Source: Coturnix japonica (lineage: Eukaryota; Chordata; Aves; Galliformes; Phasianidae). From it: a stretch of DNA of 64,000 bases. The first letter of the stretch is position 1; every line of letters begins with the position of its first letter. This document shows, piece after piece, positions 23,668 through 36,149 of this stretch. Below the pieces are notes generated by a model. That model ran no database searches and had not been told where the DNA came from. It saw only the letters and a list, made by a program, of their open reading frames with translations. Position numbers and translations under genes: made by a program. The stretch spans positions 48,051 to 112,050 of the forward strand of contig NW_015439876.1 in the NCBI RefSeq assembly GCF_001577835.2. Direction: 5' to 3'.

Positions 23668-25220
23668 TTTATATGGGACCCATAGAATACAGACCCCACA
23701 ACCCCATATGGGCCCCAAAGACCGCATACAGGCCCCACAACCCCATATGGGCCCCATACACCCCATACAAGCCACACAAATCCATATGGGCCCCATCGAC
23801 CCCATAAAGGCCCCACCACCTCATATGGCACCCATAGACTCCATATGGGCCAAATACACCCCATACAGGTCACACAAACACATATGGGCCCAATAGACCC
23901 CATACAGGACCCACAGCCCCATATGGGCCCCAAAGCCCCATTCAGGCCACACAAACACATACAGGCCACACAAACACATATGGGCCCCATAGACCCCATA
24001 CAGGCCTGACAACACCATAAATGTCCCACAATCCCATATGGTCCCCTTAGACCCCATACAGGCCCCACAAGCCCATATGGGACCCATAGACCTCATTCAG
24101 GCCCCATAGAACTGATACAGGCCCCACAACCCCATACAAGGCCCATAGACATTATACAGTCCCCACAACCCCATACAGGCCCCATAGACTGCATACAGGC
24201 CCCACAACCCCATATGGGCCCGACAACTTGATACGGGACCCATAGAATACAGGCCTCACAACCCCACATGGGCCTTATACACCCCATACAGGCCCACAAC
24301 CCCATATGAGCCCCATAGACCCCATACAGGCTCCACAGCCCCATATAGGCCCCACAACCCCATATGGCCCCATAGACTCCATACAGGCCTTGTAACCCCA
24401 TGCAGGCCTCATAACCCCTTACAGGACCCATAGACCCCATACATGCCCCACAACCCAATACGGGCCCCACAGAACCCATAAGGGCCACATAGACCTCATA
24501 CAGGCCCCACAACCCCATATGGACCCCATAGACCCCATACAGACCCCACAACCCCATATAGGACCCACAGTCCCCATATAAGCTCCAAAGACCCCATACA
24601 GTCTTCACAACCCCATAAGGGCCCACAACCCCATATGGGCCCCACAACCCAATATAGGCCCCATAGACCCCATACAGGCCACACAAACCAATATGGGCCC
24701 CATAGACCCCATACAGGACACACAACTCCATATGGGCCCCACATCCCAATATGGGCCCCATAGACCCCATACAGGACCCACAACTCCATATGGGCCCCAC
24801 AACACCATACAGGCCCTATAAACCCATACATGCCACACAACCCCATATGGGCCCCATAGAGCCCATACAGGTCCCATAACCCCATAGACCCCATACAGGC
24901 CCCAAAACCACATACAGGCCCCACAACCCCATATGAACCCCATAACCCCATAAGGGCCCGATAGGCCCCATACAGGCCCCACAACCCCATATGGGCCCAA
25001 TAGAACCCATATAGTCCGCACAACCCCATACAGGCCCCACAACTTCATGTAGACCGCATAGACCCCATGAAGGCCCCACAAAGCCATATGTGCCCCACAG
25101 ACCCCATACAGGCCATACAACCCCATACAGGCCCCAAAAACCCATTTAGGCCCTATAGACCACATACAGGCCCCAAAACCACATATAAGCCCCACAACCC
25201 CATATAAACCCAAAACCCCT
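23668..25220 (-). repeat. 39-bp satellite, inverted orientation, block 1
   Basis: The same 39-bp unit as at 14121-23150 but in reverse complement (CCCCATACAGGCCCCACAAC; CCCATATGGGCCCC). About 40 units with similar divergence between units. Bounded on the left by the A+T-rich island and on the right by an LTR insertion. Confidence 0.95.
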
Positions 25221-25239
25221 TTGAAGAATGAGCAAAGCC

Positions 25240-25817
25240 TCAAAATAGTGGTAAGGTAACACTTTGCTATAGAAAGGGAAAGGGGAACTTAACAGAAACC
25301 AAGACAAAGGGTAACTGTAGATAGTTTACATTTAAAAGGGCAGGGAAAAGGGGAAGTACAGACTAAGTACACTTAGTCAAAATAAAACCAGAGAAGAGGG
25401 CAATAAAGATAAGAAGAAATTGTCCGGAGACCTCTGACAAGAAGAAGGATTAGATACCCCCGGGCAAGATGATGCTTACGTGGGAGAATGGTACCAGCAG
25501 ATAACACCAAGAAGAAAACAGAAGAAGAATTTCACCCCAAAACAACGGCAAGGGTCGCGGGGAATGGGGTCAGGGGGAATGAGGGAATGGGGTCGCGGGG
25601 AACGGGGTCCTAGGGAATGTAATGAATATGTAATCAAACTGAGGAGGAGACTATTGATTACGTATTAGCTTAACCTATATCTGTAACACACTTTTCTCCT
25701 TACGGTGTGCAAGTTTGGTGGAGCTCTCCCGCTTGCACCCGGCGCTGCGCAACGCTGGAATAAACATACCTGCTTTAGAACCCATCTTTGGGTTATAGAG
25801 TTTGATTCCGCAAGTCA
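25240..25817 (+). mobile_element. Solo LTR, family 2 (copy 1), inserted in satellite
   Basis: Matches 36150-36722 (+) and 54873-55422 (-) along its length: ACACTTTGCTA near the start, GAATGTAATGAATATGTAAT in the middle, GTGGAGCTCTCCCGCTTGCA, a poly(A) signal AATAAACATACCTGC at about 25759, and the 3' end GATTCCGCAAGTCA. Satellite flanks both sides, so it is a solo LTR insertion. Exact outer ends were not fixed because the 5' edges of the copies differ. The family is avian ERV, but its class is uncertain. Confidence 0.75.
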
Positions 25818-25825
25818 TCTTAAGG

Positions 25826-25935
25826 GCCCCATAGTCCACATACAGACCCCACTACCACATATGAGCCCCATAGATCCCATACAGGTGCCAGAAACCCATA
25901 TAGGACCCACAACCCCGTATAGGCCCATCAAACCC
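25826..25935 (-). repeat. 39-bp satellite, inverted orientation, short block 2
   Basis: Roughly three units between two LTR insertions, same orientation as the blocks on both sides (CATACAGACCCC, CCCATATAGGACCC). It shows that both LTRs landed in an existing array. Confidence 0.85.
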
Positions 25936-26296
25936 TGTTGCAGAACAGCAGGAGAAAAGCAAACGACCATACCTGTCATTGACATATGATCATCTAATCT
26001 CGTTTATTCCTTGGCTGCATGTACATTTATAACACGGATAATTAGCTCATACATATTGCAAAAGTGGAGCTCATCATTGGTTCCCAATTACATACCATCC
26101 CCAAGTATATTAACAGCTTGTTATTATCATCCTGAAAGCTACTCCCTTGCTGAGTTTCCAGAACCATGGCTAGTTTCTCACCATCATGGGGCATCCTGAT
26201 GTTCTCACTGTCCTTGCAGGTGGTATGGCTGCTTGATTAACTGCACCATGTTTACGACCCTTCTCAGCTAACTAGCTGTAAAAAACACTCTCTACA
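25936..26296. mobile_element. Solo LTR with 6-bp target duplication
   Basis: A 361-bp unique segment starting TGTTGCAGAACAG and ending CTCTCTACA (TG...CA ends), flanked on both sides by AAACCC (25930-25935 and 26297-26302). Satellite units continue on both sides. TG/CA ends with a 6-bp duplication are typical of LTRs of alpha/beta-type (ERVK-like) elements. No internal retroviral sequence, so it is a solo LTR. Its orientation was not determined. The identical target duplication suggests a fairly recent insertion. Confidence 0.75.
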
Positions 26297-29200
26297 AAAC
26301 CCCATGCAGGCGCCAAAGCCCCATATGGGTCCGAAAACACCATACAGGCCTCACATCACCATATGGGCCCCACAACCCCATACAGGCCCCACAACGCCAT
26401 AGAGGCCCCACAACCCTATATGGGCCACATAGACCCAATACAGGCCCCATAACCCCATACAGGCCCCATGACCCCATAGGTGCACAATAGACCCCATACA
26501 GACCCCACAACCCCATCCAGGACCCACAACCCCATATTGTCCCCATAGACACCATACAGGACCCACAACACCATATGGGCCCCATAGACCCCATACAGAC
26601 CCCACAACCCCATATGGACCCAATAGACCGCATACATGACCCTCAACACCATATGGGATGCAAAGACCTCATAAGGGCCTTATAGGTGCCATACAGGCCG
26701 CATAGACACCATATAGGTCCCACAAACCCATATGGGTCCCACAACACCATACAGGCCTCATTACTCCATGTGGGACCAATAAACCCCATACAGACCCCAC
26801 AACCCCAAATGGGCCCCATAGACCCCATACAGGACCAACAACCCCATAAGGGACCCATAGTCCCCATACAGACCCAACAACCCATATCATCCCCGCAACC
26901 CCATATGGGCCTCATATAACCCATATAGGCCTCTCAACCCCATACAGGCCCCATAGAACCCATATGGCCCCCATAGATCCCATACAGGCCCCAAAACCCC
27001 ATACAGGCCACATCACCTCATATGGGCCCCATATACCCCATATGGCCCCCATATACCCCATAAAGGCCCCACAACCCCATAAAGGCCCCAAAACCCCATA
27101 TAAGCCCCATAGACCCCATATATGCCCCACAACCCCATATGGGCCGCACAAACCCAGAGAGGGCCCATAGACCCCATACAGGCCCCTCAAACCCATATGT
27201 GCCCCCAACTCCGTATATGCCCCGCAACCCCATATAAACCCCATAGACCCCATATAGGCCCCACAACCCTATATGGGCCCAATAGACTCCATACAGGACC
27301 CTCAACCCCATATCGGCCATATAATCCCCAATACAGGCCCCACAACCCCATAGAGGCCCCATAGACCCCATATAGGCTTCATAGACCCCACAAAGGTCCC
27401 AAAACTCCATGCTGGCCCCATATCTCCATACAGACCCCAAGACCCCATATAAGCCCCATAGACCCCATATAGGCCTCACAACCCCATACAGGCCCCATAG
27501 ACTCAATAAAGGCCCAACAACCCCATACAGGCCCCACAACCTTATACAAGCCCAACAGAACACATTAGGGACCCATAGACCCCATACAGGCCCCACAACC
27601 CCATATAGGCCCCAATGACCCCATACAGGCCCGACAACCACATATAGGTCCCATAAACCCTATATGTGCCCCATAGAACCCATACAGGCCCCACAAACAC
27701 ATATGGGCCCAATAGACCCATACATGCCCCACAAACACATATGGACCCCATAGAACCCATACAGGCCCCACAACCCATTAGAGGTTCCACAACTTCGTAT
27801 AGGAACCATAGTCCCCATACAGGCCCAATAACCCCATATGGGCCCCAAAGACCCCATACAGGCCCCACAACCCAATACAGACTCAATAAACCCCATACAG
27901 GCCCCATAGAATTCATATAAGCCCGACAACCACAAATAGGCCCCATAAAACCTATATCGGCACCATAGATCCCATACAGGCCCGATTGATCCCATACAGG
28001 CCCCACAACCCCATATGGGCCGCACAACCCCATAGAGAGCCCATAGACCCCATACAGTCCCTACAACCCCATACAGGCTTTACAAATCCATATGTGCCCC
28101 ATAGACCCCATATAGACCCCATTTACCCCACAAAGGTCCCAAAACTCCATACAGGCCCCATATCTCCATACAAGCCCCACGACCCCATATAAGCCCCATA
28201 GACCCCATATAGGCCCCAAAACTCCATACAAACCCCACAACCTAATAAAGGCCCCACTGACCCCATACAGGCCCGACAACAACATATACACCCCATTAAG
28301 CCTATATGGGCACCATAGACCCCATACAGGCCCCACAAACCCATATGAGCTCTATAGACTCTTTACAGGCCTGACAACAACATATAGGCCCCCTTTATCC
28401 CTATATGGGCCCCATAGACCCCATACAGGGCCCACAAACACATATGGGCACCCTAGACATCATACAAGCCCCACAACCAACTACAGGCTCCACAACTTCA
28501 TATAGGACCCATAGTCCCCACACAGGCCCCACAACCCCATATGGGCCCCATAGACCCCATACAAGCCATATAGACCCCCAACAGGCCCCACAACCCAATA
28601 CAAGCATATAGACCCTATACAGGCCCCATAGACCCCATACAGGCCCCATAGACCCCATACAAGCCCCAAAATCCCATACAGGCCCCATAGACCCCATACA
28701 GGCCCCACAACCACATACAGGCCTCACAAACATATATGGGCCTTGCAACCCCATATGGGCCCACTAGACCCCATAAAGACCCCACAACCCCATGCAGTAC
28801 CCAGAACCCCATATGAGCCGCACAGACCTCATAAACGCCCCACAACCCCATATGGGCCCCATAGATGCCATACAGGCCCCACAACCCCTTATGAGCCCCA
28901 TATATTGCATACAGGCCCCACAACCCCATATCAGCCCCACAACATCATATTGGCCCCATTGGCCTCATACAAGCTCCACAAACTCATATGGGCCCCACAA
29001 ACCCACATAGGCCCCATAGTCCCTACACAGGTCCCAAAACCCCATATAGGCCTCACTATCCCATAGAGGCCAAAAAAACCCATATGGGCCCCATAGGCCC
29101 CATACAGGCCCCACAACCCCATGTGGGTCCCATAGACCCCATATAAGTCGTATAGACCCCCAACAGGCCCTGTAGACCCCATGCAGGCCCCATAACCCCA

Positions 29201-30306
29201 TTTGGGCCTCATAGACCCTATACAGGCCGTACAACCCCATATGGGCCACACAACCCCATATCAACCCCACAACCCCAAACATGCCTCATAACCCCATATA
29301 GGCCAAACAACCACATAAGGGCCCATAGACCGCATATAGGCTCCACAACCCCATACAGGCCCCACAACCCCATATAGGCCCCACAACCGCATAAGGGCCC
29401 ATAGACCGCATATAGGCCCCACAACACCAGACAGACCTCACAACCCAAAATTTGCCCCACAGACCCCATAAGGGCCCATAGACCGCATATAGGCCCTACA
29501 ACCCCATACAGGCCTCACAACCCAATATTGGCACCACAGACCCCATACAGGCCCCACAACTCCATACAAGCTCCACAACCCCATACAGGCCTCATAACCC
29601 CATATGGGCCCCATAGACCCCATACAGGCCCCACAACCCCATACAGGCCCCACAACCCCATATGGGCCCCATAGACCCCATACAGGCCCCACAACCCCAT
29701 ATAGATCCCACAACCCCTTAAGGGACCATAGACCGCATATAAGCCCCACAACAGCAGACAGGCCTCACAACCCAAAATTTGCCCCACAGACCCAATATTT
29801 GCCCCACAGACGCCATACAGACCCCACAACCCCATACAGGCCTCACACCCCAATATGGGCCCCACAGACCCCATACAGACCCCACAACCCCGTACAGGCC
29901 CCACAACCGCATACGGGCCCCATTGACCGCATACAAACCCAACAACCCCATATGGGCCCTAAAGACCCCATTCAGGCCCCAAAACCCCATATGGACCCTA
30001 AAGACCCCATTCAGGCCCCAAAACCCCATATGGGCCCCACAAACGGATATAGACCACAAAGACCCCATACAGGCCCCACAACCCCATATTGGCCCCATAG
30101 ACCCCATACAGGACACACAACCCCATATCAGACCCACAACCCCATAACAGCCCCACAACCTCATATAGGACCCACAGTCCCATAATGGCCCCATAACCCA
30201 ATATGGGCCCCACAAAACCATATAGGCCCCATAGACCCCATACAGTCCCCACAACACCATATGGGCCCCATAGACCCCATACAGGACACACAACCCCATT
30301 TATGCC
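26297..30306 (-). repeat. 39-bp satellite, inverted orientation, block 3
   Basis: About 100 units of the 39-bp satellite, C-rich on the + strand. Local higher-order duplication is visible: a group with CCCAAAATTTGCCCCACAGA near 29440 recurs near 29770, and a group with CCCAAAACTCCATAC recurs near 27400 and 28140. It ends within a few bases of the ERVL LTR at 30307. Confidence 0.95.
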
Positions 30307-30802
30307 TGTCACGGTTTGAACGAAAAATCCACCTGTGTCCGTGACAGGGGGCCGTGGGCCCCACAGGGGCCCTAGGCCGAAAGGAAAAAATTAATTAGGA
30401 AAAGAAAACAGCGGCAACGATCTAAGGAGTCACACTTATTTACTAAATACTATATCGAAATACAGGATAATAAAATATAATACAATATAATTGAAAATTG
30501 AGCTAACGGATCAAGCTAAAAAGGAGAGAGAATGAGTCCCATGACCGAGAGGCCTACTGTGAAATCTAGGCGAAACGGCTGAAGGCTCCCACACACTCCC
30601 CTGAACGCCAGAACTCGAAAAGAGATCAGTCTAGTCTGCGACCGAGTTAATATAGAGTCCAGGTCCCGTGACCTATCGTGTTGTTCTCTGGGAGATGTAG
30701 TCTTCTTCTGTAAGTTGCAGATTCAGTAAAATTATTCATGCTTTATATGATGTTATGATGTGGAATACTGATAACAAAATTACAAAATTATTAAACCATG
30801 AA
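30307..30802 (-). mobile_element. ERVL LTR (3' LTR of right element)
   Basis: Reverse complement of the LTR at 10438-10932, with TGTCACGGTTTGAACG at the satellite side and ATTAAACCATGA at the inner side. On the minus strand a purine-rich stretch (AATAAGGGGTGGA) immediately precedes it, which is where a polypurine tract should lie. It is therefore the 3' LTR of the minus-strand element to its right. Confidence 0.9.
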
Positions 30803-33800
30803 AATCCACCCCTTATTCTACATCATTACATTATGTTTATACATACATACACACTCATACGTATAGTTGTGAATAATCAGCAACCTTATTTTCTCAACAA
30901 TTTATATTTATTCCATACAAATCCCTAAGTTGGGAACAAAATTCTGTATCCTAACCTACTATTTATTAATTAATAATAATAAATTTCCTTAAGTTTCCTT
31001 AATTAAATATTAATTTTTTTAAAAAAAGGAAAACATGTCAGCGGTAGAGGAGAAAGGTAGTGCTAGTAGGGCGTCCCCCACATCAAGGTGCACTCATCCT
31101 TTCCCAGCCAACACAGCAGATTTCCTTTTGACTTAAACTTCTTTCCATGTGTGCTCTACACATGCATGGCCAGTGCACGATATAGAGTCCACATGGAAAA
31201 ATTGCTTACAGAATGCCTAATTAAGGTATAAAGAAAAAAAGGTGTTTCCATAACATTAACCCACTCTATCTTAAGCCCTGTACCTAATTGGACATTCGTC
31301 AAATATTTTCTGAGACTCTACCTATATATCTACAAGAAATCATTGGCTGCACTCCCCCAACATCAAATTCCCTTGTGGTACACATTGGACATTCCCATTT
31401 TTGTCCATCACCCACCAACGTGCACCAGGTCCCTGGGCAATGACAGTACCCGCGGAGAGGTTTGCCCTTTCCAGATGCTGAAGGACCCAAACTGTTTTTC
31501 CCAACACCACTCTTTATGTGTACTACAGGAACCTTATCTCCCTCCACGGTACGTAGGGAGCTGGATTGGTTAGGACCATTATGATTACTAGATCCTCGAG
31601 TGTTGACCAACCAGGTGGCTTCTGCTAAATGGTTCTCCCAATTTTATACGTTCCGCCACCCATTGCTTTCAACATAGTTTTCAACAACCCAGTTGAATCG
31701 TTCAAATCTTTACCAGAATCTGGTGCATGATAGGGAATATGGTAAATCCAATCAATCGCCATGATTTTTGGCCCAAGTGGTTTACAAGAGAATTTTTTAA
31801 AATGGGTCCCATTATCTTGATTCAATTCTTTCCGGTGTGCCATGCCGCCACAGGATTTGCTTTTTCCAACCCTAATATGGTGTTTTCGGGCGGTAGCATG
31901 GCGTACTGCGTATGTTTTGAGCCACCCAGTGGTTGCTTCCACCCATTGGTGAGTACATAACGCTTACCATTGCGAGATCGTGGCCAAGGTGATATAATCA
32001 ACCTGCCATGGCCTCTCCATATTTTATAATTTTGCCGTCGCCCTTCCCCCAAAAGGTTTCATCCTCTTGGCTTGTTAATTATGGCGCATGTTTCACAATC
32101 ATGAATAACCTGAGCAATAGCGTCCATAGTTAAGTCCACCCCTCGGTCTCTGGCCCACTTATATGTTGCATCCCTTCCTTGATGACCTGAAGTCTCGTGG
32201 GCCCACCGAGCTAGGAATTAATTCACCCTTGTTCTTCCTTCTCCAAGTCTATTTGAGCCACCCCAGAGTTTGGCAGCTCGATCAGCCTGATGGTTATTTT
32301 TATGTTCTTCAGTAGCGCTTACTTTTAGGCACATGAGCATCTACATGGCGCACCTTTACAACAATGTTCCTATTCGGGCAAGCAATGTCTTTCCACAGTT
32401 CAGGCAGCCCAAACAGGTTACCCTTTCGTTGCCCAATTATCATCTTCCCACTGTTGCAAAACCACCCCCATAAGGCATTTGCCACCATCCATGAATCAGT
32501 ATTAAAGATGAAGCATTTTGGCCACCTCTCCCTTCAGCCACATCTAAAGCCAGCTGAACAGCCTTTACCTCTGCGAATTGACTTGATTCTCCTTTACCTA
32601 TCAGTGCGCCTACTGCATTGTCGTGTTGGGGTCCATACAGAGCGAGCTTTTCATCTGCGATGCTTCCACAATACGACTATGATTCGTCTGTTGATAGGGG
32701 CAAAATTTTCTTTTCGTTTCTGGTATAGCTCATTGTATCGTGGTGCCTCTTTAGCCACGTATTACCGCTTTCTGTAGGTGGTGTTTCATTTTTTTTACTC
32801 TTCAGGCTAGTCCATGATGATCACTTCTAAAATTCCAGGACGGGCTGAGTTTTTCCCAGTTCGAGCTCGTTCAGTGAATTAATGGAAATTCCACTTACTC
32901 CAACTGCAATCAGTAACATGATGGTGGAGGGAACCTGTCCTTTATACATCCAGTTTATTCTTTGGCAAGCGAGGGTGCTAGAAGAAGCTGAACCTCTGTC
33001 CCAAACTATTTGGAGAACAGCCGGAACCCCTCATACACGGCTAAGATCTCCTTCTCAGTCGGAGTTGCTAGCGCTCCTCCAGGACCCTTCTATATGTGCT
33101 CAACTTTCGAAATCCTAGGGGTCGGCCTCAGGTTTCTGCTCCTGAGGCCCTTTGCCACAACTCCAGGTGGACCTTTCTCTCCAGCAGCAGTGTAAGGATG
33201 TTCTTCACATCCTGTCCTGTCGTACTGGCCCCAAGGCCACGGCACGGGCTATTTCTTGTTTTATCTGCTCAAAAAGCCTTGCTGCTGCTCAGGACCCATG
33301 AGAAAAATTATTCTTCTTCCGTGTTACCTGATAAGAGGAGGGCTCACTATTGCGGCTGTAGTTTGGGACGTGCATTCTCCAAAAGGCCCACTACTCCCAG
33401 AAAAGATTGGGTCTTCTGTCTTGTCGGTGGGCGGAAGACATAGCAGCTGATTTTTGTCAATCACATCTGCTGGGATGTGACGACGTCCATTTTGCCATTT
33501 TATACCTAGGAACTGGATTTCCTGGGCAGGCCCCTTCACCTTGCTTGCCGCTTAATGGCAAACCAGCTTGCAAAAGAATTTGGACTTATCTGTTTCCCTT
33601 TTCTTGAAAACCTCTGCTGCTGTATGGCCCCACACTACAATATCATCAATATACTGCAAGTGTTTCAGGAGCATTACCCTGTTCAAGACAGGCTTGGATC
33701 AATCCATGGCAAATTGTTGGGCTGTGCTTCCACCCTGAGGTAACGGTTCCAGGATACTGAATACCTCTCCAGGTAAAAGCAAACTGTAGCCTACATTTTG

Positions 33801-35340
33801 CAGCCAATGGATTGGAAAGAAGGCATTAACAATGTCAATGGTGGCATACCACCTAGCTTCTTTTGACCCAATTCATAACTGGAGTTCTAGCATGTCTGGT
33901 ACAGCAGCACTTAATGGAGGTTGTGACTTCATTCAGCACGGTAATCTACCGTCAGCCTCCATTCCCCACTGGTTTTACGCACGGCCATTATGGGGCTGTT
34001 AAAAGGTGAGTGAGTTTTGCTAATCACTCCCTGATTTTCTAATTGGCGAATTAGCTTGTGAATGGGGAGCAATGAGTCCCTATTGGTGCGGTACTGCCGT
34101 CTGTGAACCACTTTGGTGGCAATTGGTACCTCTTGGTCTTTTACCTGGAGCACCCCACAGCAGAAGGATCATCTGACAGACCAGGTAAAGTTGACAGCTG
34201 CTTAACACCGTTTGTGTTTACAGCAGCTATCCCAAAGGCCATCATCGATACCCCTTGGAATTCCTTTAAAATATCCCATCCTAAGGTAATCGATTCCCAG
34301 TATACATGGAGCCTCTGACCAGTCACAATAGGGTGTCTCTGCCAGTTTTTACCAGTGAGGCTTATTTCGGCCTCCAACAATAGTCAATTCTTGGGGAAAC
34401 CCAGTCACTCCATGGATATATATTGGTTGTGTCCTTGGTGACTTGATGGCATTAGGGTGCATTGTGCACCAGTGTCCACCAAGGCTTTATATTTCTGTGC
34501 TGAGGATGTTGCCAGGTCACTTAATCCACACATGTCCAGTATACTCTATTGTCCCTTTCCCCCCCTGGCTGGGGCAGGGCCCCTCTATTGTTTTACCTCG
34601 GTGGCTTGCAGCAACTGAACTTTTCCCCTTCTTGGAAGAGTTCACCTTGGTGGTTGTTTCACATTGTAATTCTTTCACTCATGCCTGAAGTGCAGAAGTG
34701 GATGAATTACACCACTTCTTCATGTCCTCCCCATGACTACAAAGGAAATACAACAAGGCAAGACATGTAGTCTTATCATTGTCATTTGCTTGAATACGAG
34801 GACGTCTCTTTTTTATGGTTGAGATTTTCGATGATACGGGTTGAGAGGAACTCATGTTGTTTAGCTTTCTCAATAGGCGATCGTGGAAATCCTGGTTTCC
34901 ATCATCTTGAACCACCGTGGATTCATCTACATCCGGCACATTAGCCAATTTGTCAATAATATCACTTTGTGTTCCCTCCACTTTGTCTAACCTTTCCACT
35001 ATATTTTCCCTTATTTTGACAATGGCTGAAGTATAAAGCTTAACTTCTGTAGTGCTTATATATAATTCAAGCTCCTGAAGTCTGCTAATTAGCTCATTTA
35101 CAAGGGGCTTTCTTTCCCCTTTGCCATATACTAATGCAAGTGCACTGGCATGCTTTTCTGGAGCTGCCTTTGTAAAGTCACACCACATTTGTCGTGGAAC
35201 ACGGACTGCTTCAGGATCATGTAATTGGTTTGGATCGTTACAATTGAAGTGAGGGCTGTATATCATTTCCACCAGAGCACTTTCTCTCAAAAATTGGATA
35301 CCTTTCTCTATATCAGTCCATTTCTTTTTCTCAGGCTCCA
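30803..35340 (-). mobile_element. ERVL internal region: gag part, protease, RT, RNase H, integrase
   Basis: Read on the minus strand from right to left: a Gag C-terminal part (about 34680-35340, with VPRQMWCDFTKAAPEKH); a protease-like part (about 34140-34400); reverse transcriptase (about 33330-34160, with LENQGVISKTHSPFNSPI and GEWRLTVDYR); RNase H (about 32280-32760); integrase (31299-31960, with HIPYHAP and LLKTMLKAMGGG). Then comes about 450 bp without clear coding, and the 3' LTR. This order, without env, fits ERVL (class III, spuma-related). It is broken with many breaks and the 5' LTR is not seen. The protein content complements rather than repeats the left element. Confidence 0.88.
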
Positions 35341-35359
35341 CGAAGGCTGCAGGCATTTG

Positions 35360-35625
35360 AGCTGGCAGTGCCCCCCAGAGCAGACAGCTGGCTTTTGGCC
35401 TGGCTGGGACCCCATGTGCCGGCAGGCCGGCTTTTGGCCTGGCAGGGCCCACTCGAGTCACCTGGCTGGCATTTGACATGGTATGGTGCCTTAGGCCAGC
35501 TGGCTTTTGGCCTGGCAAGGCCCCCACAGGTCAGCCAGCTGGTTCTGTCCTGGCAGGGATCCCTGGGTCTGCCGGCTGGGTTTTGGCCTGGTAGGGCTTC
35601 CCTGTCTAGACGGCCAGCTTTCATC
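35360..35625. repeat. ~55-bp minisatellite next to ERVL
   Basis: Four to five diverged units centred on GGCTTTTGGCCTGGCAGGGC (35392-35412, 35430-35450, 35504-35522, 35580-35598). It lies at the upstream end of the right ERVL gag, where 5' leader or gag start would be expected, so it may be an expansion inside the element. Confidence 0.7.
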
Positions 35626-35721
35626 AGAGATTCGAGATCTTCCTCAAGGGCTGAGCCCAGCCTGTCCTGTGCCAGGAAGCAGCAGATGCAGAGTGTGACC
35701 TGATTTTCCTTTGCCCTCCAG

Positions 35722-35783
35722 AGCGAGTTGCCGTCTGGAATGCGGTGGCCGCCTATGTACAAGAGCAGCTCCTGATGCACAAG
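35722..35783 (+). CDS. Single exon resembling CCDC81-like HU domain
   Basis: A 62-bp exon with a good acceptor (TTTTCCTTTGCCCTCCAG) and donor (AAG|GTGTGT). It encodes ERVAVWNAVAAYVQEQLLMHK, which resembles the start of the HU-like domain of CCDC81 and of the many CCDC81-like bird genes (AVWDAV-YV-EQL--nK, followed by a G-V-hydrophobic-P-G motif). No following exon with that motif was found within the next 400 bp, so it may be an orphan fragment of a duplicated gene. Identity rests on remembered family motifs and only 21 residues. Confidence 0.45.
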
Positions 35784-36149
35784 GTGTGTTGGCTGTTGGG
35801 TTCCTCCTCTCCCTGTCCAGCTCAGCCTACAATTCATCTGCATCCCCTGCACACACAGCAGGAAACTCACCCCACATTTTTCTTCTGGGCATCTGACGGG
35901 CTTCCTGTCAATGCAGGATCACTTGTGCTGGTGGTGTCATATTTCAGGGCCCATCAAGTATCAGGAAGCCTCTGGATCCCATGAGGCTGTTTCTGATCTG
36001 CCTGCTGTGTTGCATTTTGGAGGGCAAGAAGAAGGAGAGGACTGTGCAGCCCCTTCCCAAAGCCTTTCCCCATGCCCTGGCTTGTGTCTCTGAGCCGTGA
36101 GAGAGGGTGTCACGGAGTTCTCTCTAGAGCACACTCCTTGACAGCAGTG
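35784..36149. other. Unassigned single-copy-looking sequence
   Basis: About 365 bp after the CCDC81-like exon and before the LTR at 36150. It has no recognised coding region or repeat. If the exon belongs to a gene, this would be its intron. Confidence 0.5.

Noticed and set aside
14121-30306. CRISPR-like array (regular repeats with spacers)
   Set aside because: The 'spacers' are themselves diverged copies of the half-unit. The setting is vertebrate and there are no cas genes.
10438-30802. One single ERVL element bounded by the LTRs at 10438 and 30307
   Set aside because: The two LTRs are in opposite orientation, and internal sequence lies to the right of each of them. They belong to two different elements.
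35331-35870. A 179-codon minus-strand frame with Pro/Lys-rich repeats
   Set aside because: It crosses the ~55-bp minisatellite and the antisense of the CCDC81-like exon. No domain is visible.
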